A DNA stretch of 64,000 nt from Leadbetterella lacustris (GTDB taxonomy: Bacteria; Bacteroidota; Bacteroidia; Cytophagales; Spirosomataceae), in NCBI GenBank assembly GCA_965234335.1, contig OZ248430.1:74143-138142 (forward strand). Direction: 5' to 3'. Positions within the stretch are counted from its first letter, which is position 1, and each line of letters begins with the position of its first letter. Under the pieces are notes generated by a model that saw only the letters and a list, made by a program, of their open reading frames with translations, was not told the DNA's origin and did not search any database. The position numbers and the translations under genes are program-made. This document shows positions 51,496 to 60,515 of the stretch, one piece after another.

Positions 51496-52362
51496 CTAAT
51501 TTTTCAAGGCACGGGCGTATTCAGAAGGCGTTTTTCCCACAATTTTCTTAAAGTGGAAATTGAAGTTTGAAATGGTATTAAAGCCACTCTCAAAACAAAT
51601 ACTAGAAACATTCATGGTGTTTTGGCTGAGTAATTTACATGCATTTCCTATTCTTATTTCGTTTACAAAATCTACAAATGACCTATTGGTTCGTTTCTTA
51701 AAATATCTACAGAATGCAGCCTCGCTCATATTTACTTTTTCGGCGATATCGCATAATTTTATACTTTCTTTAAAATTTTTACTGACATATTCATATACCT
51801 TTTGCATGCGTTCGGTTTCTGACAGTTTATGAAGATTGGTGTAGTTTTCGTTTGAAATGAATTGATAATCTTTTGATTGCGAAAGAATGTGAAGCAAATC
51901 AAGCAGAGATAAAATACGTCTGAAACCTTTTATGTTCACCAATTCAAGTAGTTTTTCAATAATAAGGCTTTGGGTTTTACCTGACCAAACCATGCCTCTG
52001 TTTGAATTTTCCAAAAAATCTTTTAATCCCGCCATTTCTGATTTTCCAAAAAAATCATTCCCGAGAAAATCCTTTGTGAAATAAAGCACAATCCCGTGAG
52101 TTTTGAGTCCGGGGTTGTTTTCAAAGTATGTTTTATCGCTTCTCCAAAGATGCGGAAGGTTTGGCCCAAGAAATACCGTGTCGCCGGGTTCGAAATATTG
52201 AATGCTGTCGCCAATAAATCTCGTGCCTGTTCCTTCTAATACGGTAAATAATTGATAATGAGGATGAAAATGCCAGTTCGGGTCAAAAAATTTTTCTCTC
52301 AAGTCTAAAACCGTGACTGATTCTTGCTGACTGCCAATATTTTTTTCAAGAACAACGGGCAT
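51496..52362 (-). CDS. AraC family transcriptional regulator with cupin sensor domain
   Basis: This 288-residue regulator has an N-terminal cupin (WHFHPHYQLFTVLEGTGTRFIGD, then GDTVFLGPNLPHLWRS) that probably binds a sugar. The C-terminal AraC-type double HTH spans about residues 185-286 (IKLCDIAEKVNMSEAAFCRYFKKRT and SICFESGFNTISNFNFHFKKIVGKTPSEYA). This cupin type typically regulates sugar or uronate use. It is divergent from the TIM-barrel isomerase gene and most likely controls the sugar catabolism genes at 52498-58772. ATG 52362 is used; the TTG at 52449 would add an unrelated N-terminus. Confidence 0.9.
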   Translation of the reverse strand: MPVVLEKNIGSQQESVTVLDLREKFFDPNWHFHPHYQLFTVLEGTGTRFIGDSIQYFEPGDTVFLGPNLPHLWRSDKTYFENNPGLKTHGIVLYFTKDFLGNDFFGKSEMAGLKDFLENSNRGMVWSGKTQSLIIEKLLELVNIKGFRRILSLLDLLHILSQSKDYQFISNENYTNLHKLSETERMQKVYEYVSKNFKESIKLCDIAEKVNMSEAAFCRYFKKRTNRSFVDFVNEIRIGNACKLLSQNTMNVSSICFESGFNTISNFNFHFKKIVGKTPSEYARALKN

Positions 52363-52497
52363 TAGAGGTACAGTTTTTTGTTCAACAATTTTAATATCAT
52401 AACAAAAATAGTCAAAATACTGGAAGAAATGGCAAATATTAAGGAACAAAATTGTAATTTTCTTCTATAATATTGTATTTAATTAGACTATACACTT

Positions 52498-53343
52498 ATG
52501 AAGAATAAATTAGGAATGAACCTTCTGCTTTGGGGTACCGAAATAGACGAGCGTTTATTCCCCATTTTAGAGCAAATAAAAGAAATTGGGTACGATGGAG
52601 TTGAGATTCCTATATTCAATACGAACCCCGAGCATTGGTATGCTTGGAGAAAAAAACTAGACGAACTTGAATTGGCGAGAGTAGCTGTAACCATCAATGG
52701 CCCTGGCGAAAGTTTTATTAGTCAAGATATAGATGAAAGGAAAAATACCCTCGAACGCAACAAAAAAGCCTTAGACTGTGCCATGATATTAGGCTCGGAT
52801 CTGCTGACTGGGCCATTTCATTCGGCTTTAGGAGTTTTTACAGGAACTAAAGCCACAGCACAAGAAAAACTCTGGGCAAAGGAAGGCCTATGGGATTTAG
52901 CCGAATATGCTGACAGTTTGGGAATTACACTTGGATTAGAATACCTCAATCGCTTTGAAAGTTATTTGGTTTCTTGTTCTGATGAGTTGTTGGATTTGGT
53001 CAACTATGTGAATCATCCAGCCTGTAAAATTATGTTTGATACTTTCCATGCAAATATCGAAGAGAAAAACATGAGGGAAGCCATCAAAAAAATAGGCGAT
53101 AAGTTGGTTCATGTTCAGCTTTCCGAGAATGACAGAGGAACGCTAGGCCAAGGAAGAGTAGAAATTCTGGATGTTTTAGAAGCCTTGAAATCAATTAATT
53201 ATGAAGGAATGCTTAGCATTGAGGCCTTTAGTGAAAAACTTGCGGCAGCCAACATTTGGAGGAAAATGTTTGAATCTGAGGAACAGTTGATGAAAGATTC
53301 GTTTGTTTTTCTTGACAACTTGACAAGAAAAATTTATATTTAA
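52498..53343 (+). CDS. Sugar phosphate isomerase/epimerase (TIM barrel, AP endonuclease family 2 fold)
   Basis: This 281-residue xylose-isomerase-like TIM barrel resembles tagatose/psicose 3-epimerase and related enzymes. Metal-ligand candidates are the Glu of GITLGLEYLNR, the Asp-His of KIMFDTFHANIEE, the His of VHVQLSENDRGTLGQG, and the Glu of LSIEAF. The GTKATAQEKLWAKEG and LLTGPFHSALG segments are typical of the epimerase subgroup. It interconverts ketoses, with the substrate unassigned. It opens a unit with a toxin-antitoxin pair, a Gfo/Idh oxidoreductase and the ThuA fusion protein. Confidence 0.88.
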   Translation: MKNKLGMNLLLWGTEIDERLFPILEQIKEIGYDGVEIPIFNTNPEHWYAWRKKLDELELARVAVTINGPGESFISQDIDERKNTLERNKKALDCAMILGSDLLTGPFHSALGVFTGTKATAQEKLWAKEGLWDLAEYADSLGITLGLEYLNRFESYLVSCSDELLDLVNYVNHPACKIMFDTFHANIEEKNMREAIKKIGDKLVHVQLSENDRGTLGQGRVEILDVLEALKSINYEGMLSIEAFSEKLAAANIWRKMFESEEQLMKDSFVFLDNLTRKIYI

Positions 53344-53360
53344 TAAAAATATCAAGATTA

Positions 53361-53597
53361 ATGAAAACAATGACAGTTGGTGATTTCAAAGCAAATTTTT
53401 CTAAAGTTGCTGAGGATGTAAAAAACGGCGAAGAAATAACGGTTACCTATGGAAAGAATAAAGAAATTCTAGGTCATTTTATTCCCAAAAGAGTAGAAAA
53501 ACCAAAAAAACGAATTTTGGGAGCGTTGGAGGGAAAAGGCAGAGTGATTTTTAGGGAGGATTTCAAAATGACAGAAGAAGAATTTTTAGGATTATGA
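53361..53597 (+). CDS. Phd/YefM-type antitoxin
   Basis: This 78-residue protein has the Phd N-terminal fold pattern (TMTVGDFKANFSKVAEDVKNGEEITVTYGKNKEILGHFIP), which binds DNA and represses its own operon. The charged C-terminal part would wrap the toxin. It lies 17 bases after the isomerase gene and overlaps the PIN toxin by four bases. Without a recognisable promoter of its own, it may depend on the isomerase promoter. Confidence 0.88.
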   Translation: MKTMTVGDFKANFSKVAEDVKNGEEITVTYGKNKEILGHFIPKRVEKPKKRILGALEGKGRVIFREDFKMTEEEFLGL

Positions 53598-53992
53598 AAT
53601 ATATTCTTGATACGCATGTTTTACTCTGGTTATTGACAAACCCCAAAGAATTATCCGACAATGTGAAATCAATAATAGAGAATCCCAAAAATGAAATAAC
53701 AGTAAGTGCTATCAGTTTTTGGGAAATTTCTTTAAAGTTTTCGATTGGAAAGCTAACTTTAGAAAACTTCATCCCCGAAGATTTCTATCAAGCTTCAGTT
53801 AAAATGGGATTTAATTTAATTCCAATAAAACCTGAGTTTACTCAAAGTTTTCATCATTTGAATTCTTTTTATCAGCGAGATCCATTCGATAGAATGTTAA
53901 TTTGGCAAGCCATTACAGAAAATTATACACTTATAACGAAAGATTCAACTATCAATTTATACAAAACAGAAGGTTTAAAAACTATTTGGTAA
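53594..53992 (+). CDS. PIN domain ribonuclease toxin (VapC-like)
   Basis: This 132-residue PIN domain protein carries the expected acidic metal residues: Asp6 in LDTHVLLWLL, Glu44 in SFWEISLK, Asp96/Asp99 in QRDPFDRMLI and Asp117 in LITKDS. The DPFDRM block is the hallmark of the PhdYefM-linked PIN group. It would cut RNA when free of antitoxin. It overlaps the antitoxin by ATGA and ends three bases before the Gfo/Idh ATG, so the module is embedded in the sugar operon. Confidence 0.9.
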   Translation: MKYILDTHVLLWLLTNPKELSDNVKSIIENPKNEITVSAISFWEISLKFSIGKLTLENFIPEDFYQASVKMGFNLIPIKPEFTQSFHHLNSFYQRDPFDRMLIWQAITENYTLITKDSTINLYKTEGLKTIW

Positions 53993-53994
53993 AA

Positions 53995-55116
53995 ATGAAA
54001 AAAATAAACATCGCCATCGTAGGCCTAGGATTCGGAGCGGAATTTATTCCCATTTATCAGCGTCATCCAAACGCTAATATGTATGCTATTTGTCAACGAA
54101 ACGTTGAAAGTCTAAATAAAATCGGAGACACTTTTGGTATTGAAAAACGGTATTCAGATTACGACGAATTGCTTAAAGATCCTGAAATTGATGCTGTACA
54201 CATCAATTCTCCAATTCCAAATCATGCTGAACAGTCGCTAAAGGCTTTATATGCGGGAAAGCACGTAGCCTGCACCGTACCGATGGCTACAAGTGTGGAA
54301 GACTGCATGAAAATAGTTAAAGCCACACAAGAAACGGGCAAAAAATATATGATGATGGAAACCGTGGTGTATGCCCGTGAGTTTTTGTTTGTTAAAGAAT
54401 TGTACGATAAAGGAGAATTGGGCAAGGTGCAATTCCTGAAAGCTTCGCACCAACAAGATATGGAAGGTTGGCCCGACTATTGGCCAGGATTGCCTCCCAT
54501 GCACTATGCTACCCACTGTGTTGGGCCCGTAGCGGGTTTATTAAAACTTGAAGCTGAATATGTTTCGTGCTTTGGTTCTGGAACTATTTCTGAAGATTTA
54601 ATAAAAATTCACAATTCGCCATTTGCGGTAGAATCGGCTCATATTAAGTTCAAAAACAGTGACTTGAGTGCTTATGTTTATCGCTCTTTGTTTGATGTGG
54701 CTCGTCAGTATCGTGAGAGTTTTGAGGTGTATGGTTCTAAAAAATCGTTCGAATGGGCTTTGATAGAAGGCGAACCTAATGTAATTCATACGGCCAAGAA
54801 ACCTGAGCCTGAGATTCCTGAAAAAGTAGAAACGCCAGATTATGCTCATCTTTTGCCTAAAGAGATTCAGTCATTTACAGGAAAAGGCGTTTATGACCAC
54901 GACGAAAACACCCATTTGAGTTTTGCTCAAGGTGGCGGTCATGGTGGTTCGCATCCGCATTTGGCTCATGAATTTCTAACTGCATTGGTTGAAGACCGTG
55001 AGCCATTCCCGAATGCCGCACAATCTGCCAACTGGACTTCGGTGGGTATATTGGCCCATGAATCGGCCATGCAAGGCGGTGAAATTATACGAGTACCTGA
55101 TTTTTTCAACCTATAA
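53995..55116 (+). CDS. Gfo/Idh/MocA family oxidoreductase
   Basis: This 373-residue NAD(P)-dependent dehydrogenase has an N-terminal Rossmann domain with NIAIVGLGFGAEFIPIY, then AVHINSPIPNHAEQSLKALYAGKHVACTVPMA, where a Glu-Lys-Pro motif is replaced by TVPM. The catalytic-type HxxH lies in the C-terminal domain (MHYATHCVGP). The substrate is probably a sugar or inositol. The start is ATG 53995; an open frame extends upstream only because it overlaps the toxin. The loss of the lysine in the EKP motif may alter or abolish oxidoreduction. Confidence 0.86.
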   Translation: MKKINIAIVGLGFGAEFIPIYQRHPNANMYAICQRNVESLNKIGDTFGIEKRYSDYDELLKDPEIDAVHINSPIPNHAEQSLKALYAGKHVACTVPMATSVEDCMKIVKATQETGKKYMMMETVVYAREFLFVKELYDKGELGKVQFLKASHQQDMEGWPDYWPGLPPMHYATHCVGPVAGLLKLEAEYVSCFGSGTISEDLIKIHNSPFAVESAHIKFKNSDLSAYVYRSLFDVARQYRESFEVYGSKKSFEWALIEGEPNVIHTAKKPEPEIPEKVETPDYAHLLPKEIQSFTGKGVYDHDENTHLSFAQGGGHGGSHPHLAHEFLTALVEDREPFPNAAQSANWTSVGILAHESAMQGGEIIRVPDFFNL

Positions 55117-55127
55117 ATAAAAAACTA

Positions 55128-58100
55128 ATGAGAAAAATACTCATTTTTGTGTTAACCATTTCGTTTGTTTCGAGTTTTGCCCAAAAAGGAAGAAGGCTAG
55201 AGTTGCTTTTTCTTGGAGACAAGGGGCATCACAGACCCATCGAAAGAGTTCCATCATTGATGGCGGCTTTAGGGCCAAAAGGTATAAACGTAACTTATAC
55301 AGATGACTTGGCCGATTTAAATCCGAAAACATTAGACAAATACGATGCTCTAATGCTTTTTGCCAATTGGGACGAAATCAGTCCTTCCCAAGAGAAAGCT
55401 TTGCTTGACTTTGTAGCATCGGGTAAAGGTTTTTTGCCTATTCACTGTGCGTCTTATTGCTTCAGAAACTCTCCGGAGTTCATTAAACTTGTCGGAGGAC
55501 AGTTTTGGAGACATACCATGGACTCTATCACTACGCAAACCGTTCAGCCCAATCACCCAATTATGCAGGGTTTAAAGCCTTTTACGGCTTTTGATGAAAC
55601 TTATTTGCATACAAAATTAGAGGCTGACAACAATATTTTGGCCACTAGAGAAATCAAAGCGGATCAGTTTAAAGATAAGCCTGATACTAAAATCGAACCT
55701 TACACGTGGACAAGAACCCATGGAAAAGGAAAGGTTTTTTATACGGCTTATGGGCATGACGATCGTACTTGGTCAAATGAAGGTTTTCAAGAGTTACTAT
55801 ATAAAGCCATATTATGGTCTGTAAATGATGAAGCCCTTAACGCTTTTAATGCCCGCAATCCGGAGCCATTCAAATACCGTGAGGCAAAACTCCCTAACTA
55901 TGAGCAACGTCCGGGCGTTCAATTACAGCAATTTCCGCTTTCGCCTGAGGAATCTATGAAGCATATACAGATTCCAGTAGATTTTAAATTGGAGATGTTT
56001 GCTGCTGAACCAAACGTAATGCACCCCATAGCACTTTCTTGGGATGAAAAAGGAAGACTTTTTGTATTAATAACCAAAGACTATCCAAACGAACGGAAGC
56101 CCGAAGGAGGCTCTGATTATATTTTATTGTGTGAAGACACAGACAAAGACGGCAAAGCTGATAAGTTTACCAAATGGGCAGACGGCCTGAGTATTCCAAC
56201 AGGAATGGTCTTTGCCAATGGCGGTTTGGTGGTTTCGCAAGCTCCAGATATGTTGTTTCTACAAGACACCGATGGTGACGATAGAGCCGATGTGAAAAAA
56301 GTGCTTTTTACAGGTTTCGGAACTTTTGACACGCACGCAGGCCCATCAAATCTTCATTATGGATTTGACAACTGGATTTGGGGTTGTGTGGGCTACTCAG
56401 GCTTCAACGGTAAATTGGCACAAACAGACTCATTGAAGTTTGGTCAAGCATTTTTCAGATTTTTGCCCGATGGTAGCAAGATGGAGTGGATGACTACAAC
56501 TTCAAACAACACTTGGGGTATGGGTTTCAATGAAACCAACGATGTTTTTGGTTCTACAGCCAACAACTCACATGGATGGTACATGGCCATTCCTCACAGT
56601 TATTTTAGCTCAAAAAACAATGTCGATAATGGCAGTAAAAGCACAGATACCCACCGTGACATGAAACCAATCACTCCAAAGGTGAGGCAAGTGGATGCAT
56701 TTGGTGGCTTTACAGCAGCGGCTGGGCATAATTTTTATACGGCTCGAGCATTTCCAAAAAAATATTGGAACAAAATAGCCTTTGTGGCTGAACCCACGGG
56801 CCATGTGCTACACCAGAACAATTTGATAAAGAAAGGTACCGATTATTTCGACAAAGAAAGTTTTAATCTTATGGCTGGAGCGGATGAATGGTTTTCTCCA
56901 GTTTTTGCTGAAACAGGGCCCGACGGAGCGGTTTGGGTAGCAGACTGGTACAGTTACATCATTCAGCACAATCCAGTGCCAAAAGACTTCAAAAATGGAG
57001 CAGGTAATGCTTATGACACTGACTTGAGAGATTTTACACACGGTAGAATTTACAGAGTTTCGGCTAAAGAGGCTCCGGCATATACACCGCTGTCACTTTC
57101 TAAAAATAATAGTGCCCAACTATTGGCAGCATTGAAAAACAATAATATGTTCTGGAGAATGCAGGCACAAAGACTCTTGGTAGAAAGAGGTCAAATAGAC
57201 GTGGTTCCGGCTTTAATCGAAATCTTAAAAGATCAATCTGCTGATGAAATTGGTATCAATGCTCCTGCTATTCATGCACTTTGGACATTGAAAGGGCTAA
57301 ATGCAGTTGACCAAAACGTAATCGACATTGCTCTGAAACATACTTTGCCAGATGTTCGTAAAAATGGATTGAAAGTGATGGACTTTTCTGCAAAATCTGT
57401 TGAAACTGTCCTTAAGAACGACCTATTGAATGACAAAGAACCTTTGGTAGTTTTGAATTCCTTGCTTTTGCTTTCAAAATCTCCGCTAAATGCAGCAGCC
57501 GAGAAGGCATTTTTTGAAAGAATGGCGAAGTCAACCGAAGTAGAGGATCGATGGTTGCCAGATGCTTTTGCCACGGTTTTGTCTGCTAATCAGGGCAAAT
57601 TGATGAAGAAGCAGCTTTCGAATCAGCTTAAGGCAGCAAAAGCTGTCAAACCAGCTGCGGCAGCTCCCATGGTTCATGACCACAGTAAAATGATGCATGA
57701 AGCTAAAGCAGAGCCAAAAGTGGAGGGTGTTGATTTGGTAATATCAGAAATAAAAATTGACCCGGCTAATCCATCTGCCAGAGAAAGAGTTTCTGTGGTA
57801 GTAGATGTTAAAAACCTTGGAACACAAGATTTACCAGCCGATAAACTGATTCAATTGGACCTTGCTTTTGAAGGAATGGGAATAAAAGTAGATCAATTGA
57901 GTAAGAATTACAAAGACGGAATCAAAGCAGGAGAAACAGTTTCTATTTCTAAAAATATCAATGGACCTTGGGTAGGAAATATCTCATTTTCGGCGGATAT
58001 AATAGGGGAGTACAACCTCAGGGTTGTGATGGACAAAAACAACGAAATAACAGAGGCCAATAAAAAGAATAATACAGCAAGCAAGAAAATTAATTTTTCG

Positions 58101-58772
58101 GCACCAGCTAATATGAATTCTTATGCTTTGGAAAGATCAATTCGTTCATTTGCTTCAACTGCCCCAGTGGATTCTTTGGTAGCTTTACTAAAACGTTCTC
58201 AAAGTCTTGATTTGCAAGGGAAAAACTCTGTTTTAAAGGCGATTTCAGAAGGTTGGAATTACAGACTCAAAGATGTAAAAGTTAAACCTGCTGATAAGGT
58301 ATTTTTGACAAATTTGAACAAAACACCTGATGCAAAACTCACAAAATTACTTACTGCTTGGAAAGTAATAGAAGACACTAAACCAAATGGTGAGGTTAAA
58401 ATAGTGAGAATAAAAGCCATCAGAGAAGCCATGAAATATGATTTGGCAGAGTTTACTGTGAAGCCTGGCCAAACCGTTGAGTTGACCTTTGAGAATCCAG
58501 ATGCTATGCAGCATAACTTGGTAATAGTGAAACCAAAAACCATGGAGAAAGTAGGAATTGCGGCAGACAAAATGATGATGGACGAAAAAGGTGCAGAGAA
58601 AAACTATGTACCGGCACTGTCAGAGGTACTTTTCTCAACACCACTTGTTACTCCTGACCAAAGTTATAAATTGACATTTAAGGCACCTGAAACGGCGGGG
58701 AATTACCCGTATGTTTGCACATTTCCGGGCCACTGGAGACTGATGAACGGAACCATGAAAGTGGTGAAATAA
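55128..58772 (+). CDS. Large ThuA / propeller / HEAT / CARDB / cupredoxin fusion protein
   Basis: This 1214-residue exported protein has several domains in order. A signal peptide (1-18) precedes a ThuA domain at about 25-235 (LFLGDKGHHRPIERVP, LPIHCASYCF, THGKGKVFYTAYGHD). A PVC-type beta-propeller follows at about 285-640 (LEMFAAEPNVMHP, DTDKDGKADKF, DGAVWVADWYSYIIQHNP). HEAT-like repeats lie at about 650-850, a CARDB-like beta domain at about 865-985 (VDLVISEIKIDPANP) and a C-terminal cupredoxin at about 1100-1214. The blue-copper ligands can be read as His in MQHNLV, Cys and His in VCTFPGH, and Met in LMNG. No CxxCH haem motif is present. It is likely a periplasmic sugar-oxidising enzyme using copper for electron transfer. 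Confidence 0.87.
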   Translation: MRKILIFVLTISFVSSFAQKGRRLELLFLGDKGHHRPIERVPSLMAALGPKGINVTYTDDLADLNPKTLDKYDALMLFANWDEISPSQEKALLDFVASGKGFLPIHCASYCFRNSPEFIKLVGGQFWRHTMDSITTQTVQPNHPIMQGLKPFTAFDETYLHTKLEADNNILATREIKADQFKDKPDTKIEPYTWTRTHGKGKVFYTAYGHDDRTWSNEGFQELLYKAILWSVNDEALNAFNARNPEPFKYREAKLPNYEQRPGVQLQQFPLSPEESMKHIQIPVDFKLEMFAAEPNVMHPIALSWDEKGRLFVLITKDYPNERKPEGGSDYILLCEDTDKDGKADKFTKWADGLSIPTGMVFANGGLVVSQAPDMLFLQDTDGDDRADVKKVLFTGFGTFDTHAGPSNLHYGFDNWIWGCVGYSGFNGKLAQTDSLKFGQAFFRFLPDGSKMEWMTTTSNNTWGMGFNETNDVFGSTANNSHGWYMAIPHSYFSSKNNVDNGSKSTDTHRDMKPITPKVRQVDAFGGFTAAAGHNFYTARAFPKKYWNKIAFVAEPTGHVLHQNNLIKKGTDYFDKESFNLMAGADEWFSPVFAETGPDGAVWVADWYSYIIQHNPVPKDFKNGAGNAYDTDLRDFTHGRIYRVSAKEAPAYTPLSLSKNNSAQLLAALKNNNMFWRMQAQRLLVERGQIDVVPALIEILKDQSADEIGINAPAIHALWTLKGLNAVDQNVIDIALKHTLPDVRKNGLKVMDFSAKSVETVLKNDLLNDKEPLVVLNSLLLLSKSPLNAAAEKAFFERMAKSTEVEDRWLPDAFATVLSANQGKLMKKQLSNQLKAAKAVKPAAAAPMVHDHSKMMHEAKAEPKVEGVDLVISEIKIDPANPSARERVSVVVDVKNLGTQDLPADKLIQLDLAFEGMGIKVDQLSKNYKDGIKAGETVSISKNINGPWVGNISFSADIIGEYNLRVVMDKNNEITEANKKNNTASKKINFSAPANMNSYALERSIRSFASTAPVDSLVALLKRSQSLDLQGKNSVLKAISEGWNYRLKDVKVKPADKVFLTNLNKTPDAKLTKLLTAWKVIEDTKPNGEVKIVRIKAIREAMKYDLAEFTVKPGQTVELTFENPDAMQHNLVIVKPKTMEKVGIAADKMMMDEKGAEKNYVPALSEVLFSTPLVTPDQSYKLTFKAPETAGNYPYVCTFPGHWRLMNGTMKVVK

Positions 58773-58788
58773 GGCCTTAAATGGCTAG

Positions 58789-58871
58789 AAAAAGTATTAG
58801 TAGTGTATGTTTTTCAAAAAATAAGTGCCGATTTGGTACAAAGTTTGAGAAATCACTGCTAATACTTTTTT
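58789..58871. terminator. Long-stem terminator-like structure between the ThuA and DUF6984-like genes
   Basis: AAAAAGTATTAGTAGTG (58789-58805) pairs with CACTGCTAATACTTTTT (58854-58870) with a single G-U. The 48-base loop can form a small inner hairpin (GTGCC/GGTAC). A/T-runs on both sides suit termination of both convergent genes. Confidence 0.7.
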
Positions 58872-58882
58872 GTTTTTATTAA

Positions 58883-59221
58883 TTATTCTTCTTCAAAAAA
58901 CAAATTGTCAGGTTTTGGATAAGCAATTAGTTTAGAGAAATCTACCTTCCAGAAATCCAGATCCAATAATTGTCCGTTTTCGTCCATTGTCAAGGTTATG
59001 GCCACATCTTTGCCGTCGGAATCAATATATTTAGCTTGAATGAGGTCACCCGCATACGGAGAAACCTCTGGATTGCCCAAGCCAATACTCCCCATCACAT
59101 AACCTTCATATTCATCCACCAAGTCTGCTATTGGATATTCATCTGTGTTGAGCCCCGCTTTGTTTAGTAAAAACGCTATGAGGTCTATTTCTTCTGGTTT
59201 TATATTTCTTCTTTCGTTCAT
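58883..59221 (-). CDS. Hypothetical protein, possibly DUF6984-like
   Basis: This 112-residue soluble acidic protein starts ERRNIKPEEIDLIAFLLNKAG, continues with DEYEGYVMGSIGLGNPE and VAITLTMDENGQLLDLDFWKVDFSKLI, and resembles small families labelled DUF6984, although I cannot confirm this. The ending is acidic (FFEEE). Members are often found singly in diverse bacteria and may be immunity-type proteins. It is convergent with the ThuA fusion and monocistronic. Confidence 0.6.
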   Translation of the reverse strand: MNERRNIKPEEIDLIAFLLNKAGLNTDEYPIADLVDEYEGYVMGSIGLGNPEVSPYAGDLIQAKYIDSDGKDVAITLTMDENGQLLDLDFWKVDFSKLIAYPKPDNLFFEEE

Positions 59222-59358
59222 TCATTATAATAGTTTCTAATCACAAAGGAAATTCAATTCGCCAAGCTTTCAAAAAATAGCTTTCTGGATTATCAAAGTT
59301 TGGCTCTAAAATCAAGAGTAGATTATCACATACAAACTCTAAATCTTTGAGAAAACTT

Positions 59359-59366
59359 TATATTTG
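59359..59366 (+). promoter_or_regulatory. Probable -7 box for the HEIGH protease gene
   Basis: TATATTTG matches TAnnTTTG exactly, 23 bases before ATG 59390. No good -33 box was found. Confidence 0.45.
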
Positions 59367-59389
59367 CCAAGAAATAAAACCCAATCAAA

Positions 59390-60493
59390 ATGAATAAAAT
59401 TTTAAAAATTATCATTCTGCTACTTTTAGGAGGATTTATGGGCTACCTTTTTGGCAAATATGGATTAAGTTCCATACCAAAAGACCTGCCAAAAATCTAC
59501 TTATTTTCGTTATTAGTAGCTCTGATTCCCTTATATTTTGTTGTTGTTGGATTTCATGAAATAGGTCACGCCGTAGCCGGTAAGTTAGTTGGATTTGATT
59601 TTAGAATGTATATTATTGGGCCGTTTTTTTGGGAAAAAGAAAATCAGGACTGGAAATTTAAGTGGAATAAAAGCCTGAATCTGTCAGGCGGAATGGTCGT
59701 TTGTATACCAAAAGCTGAGCATAATTTACGAGCGAAATTTATAAAATATGCTGCCGGAGGTCCTTTGGCTAGTATTATACTTACCATTCTATCTCTGATA
59801 GCTTACTTTTTGATATCCGCATCGGTTACTGCACATTTTGAAAGGTTTCTTGGGGTAGTTTTATTAGTTACATCGTTCCTCTCTTTTATGATTTTTTTAG
59901 TGACTGCCATACCATTTAAAGCAGGTACTTTTTATTCTGATGGCGGCCGAATGTTGAGATTATTCAAAAATGACGAAACCTCAGAAATGGAAATCTTATT
60001 CTTAAAAATTATGTCTAAAACTACTTCAGGTCAGAGATATGCCCAACTCAACTCGAGCGACTTGCAAAGAGCTTATGAACTTGCCGATAAACTCAACGAC
60101 CCTTTTAAGGTATATCTTCTAGGTTATTTGTTCCATAATGCATTTGATAAAAACGAATATGACGAGGCTGAAGGCTTTTTGACCCAATATCTAGATAAAA
60201 TACAGGAAATTCCAGAGCCATTCAGAGGAGTAAGTTGGTTAGATGCATCTGTTTTTTATGGCTTTGCAAGAAAAGACCACACAAAATGTAAAGAGTTTTG
60301 GGATAAATTTACGCCGAGTCCTTTCGTGCCCAAAGGTCAAATTTTGATGGCTGAGGCAATTTTGGAGTGGCTAAATGGTAATCATGCAAAAGCTGGAGAG
60401 CTTAAAATTGAAGCTCTCCAACAGTTGGCAAATTTATTGGATAAAGGAATGGCCATTTCGATGCGAGAAAGATTAGAGTCTTTGGATATTTAA
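59390..60493 (+). CDS. M50-like membrane metalloprotease family protein
   Basis: This 367-residue protein has membrane segments at about 5-22, 40-58, 122-145 and 150-185. The zinc-binding motif HEIGH (VVGFHEIGHAVAGK) lies at about residues 55-65, with GGPLAS and a candidate third ligand in FYSDGGRML at about 183-190. The last 180 residues are soluble and helical (TPR-like, LNDPFKVYLLGYLF). This resembles the M50 clan of intramembrane proteases with an attached regulatory region. The substrate is unknown. It is monocistronic between two - strand genes. Confidence 0.85.
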   Translation: MNKILKIIILLLLGGFMGYLFGKYGLSSIPKDLPKIYLFSLLVALIPLYFVVVGFHEIGHAVAGKLVGFDFRMYIIGPFFWEKENQDWKFKWNKSLNLSGGMVVCIPKAEHNLRAKFIKYAAGGPLASIILTILSLIAYFLISASVTAHFERFLGVVLLVTSFLSFMIFLVTAIPFKAGTFYSDGGRMLRLFKNDETSEMEILFLKIMSKTTSGQRYAQLNSSDLQRAYELADKLNDPFKVYLLGYLFHNAFDKNEYDEAEGFLTQYLDKIQEIPEPFRGVSWLDASVFYGFARKDHTKCKEFWDKFTPSPFVPKGQILMAEAILEWLNGNHAKAGELKIEALQQLANLLDKGMAISMRERLESLDI

Positions 60494-60515
60494 GTAAGCC
60501 AATTAATCTTGAATC

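Noticed and set aside
53361..53992. Part of an anti-phage defence island
   Set aside because: The Phd/PIN pair is alone among sugar genes; no restriction, CBASS, CRISPR or other defence genes are nearby.
55128..58772. Haem-binding cytochrome c domain in the ThuA fusion
   Set aside because: No CxxCH is present; the C-terminus instead has a His-Cys-His-Met copper pattern.
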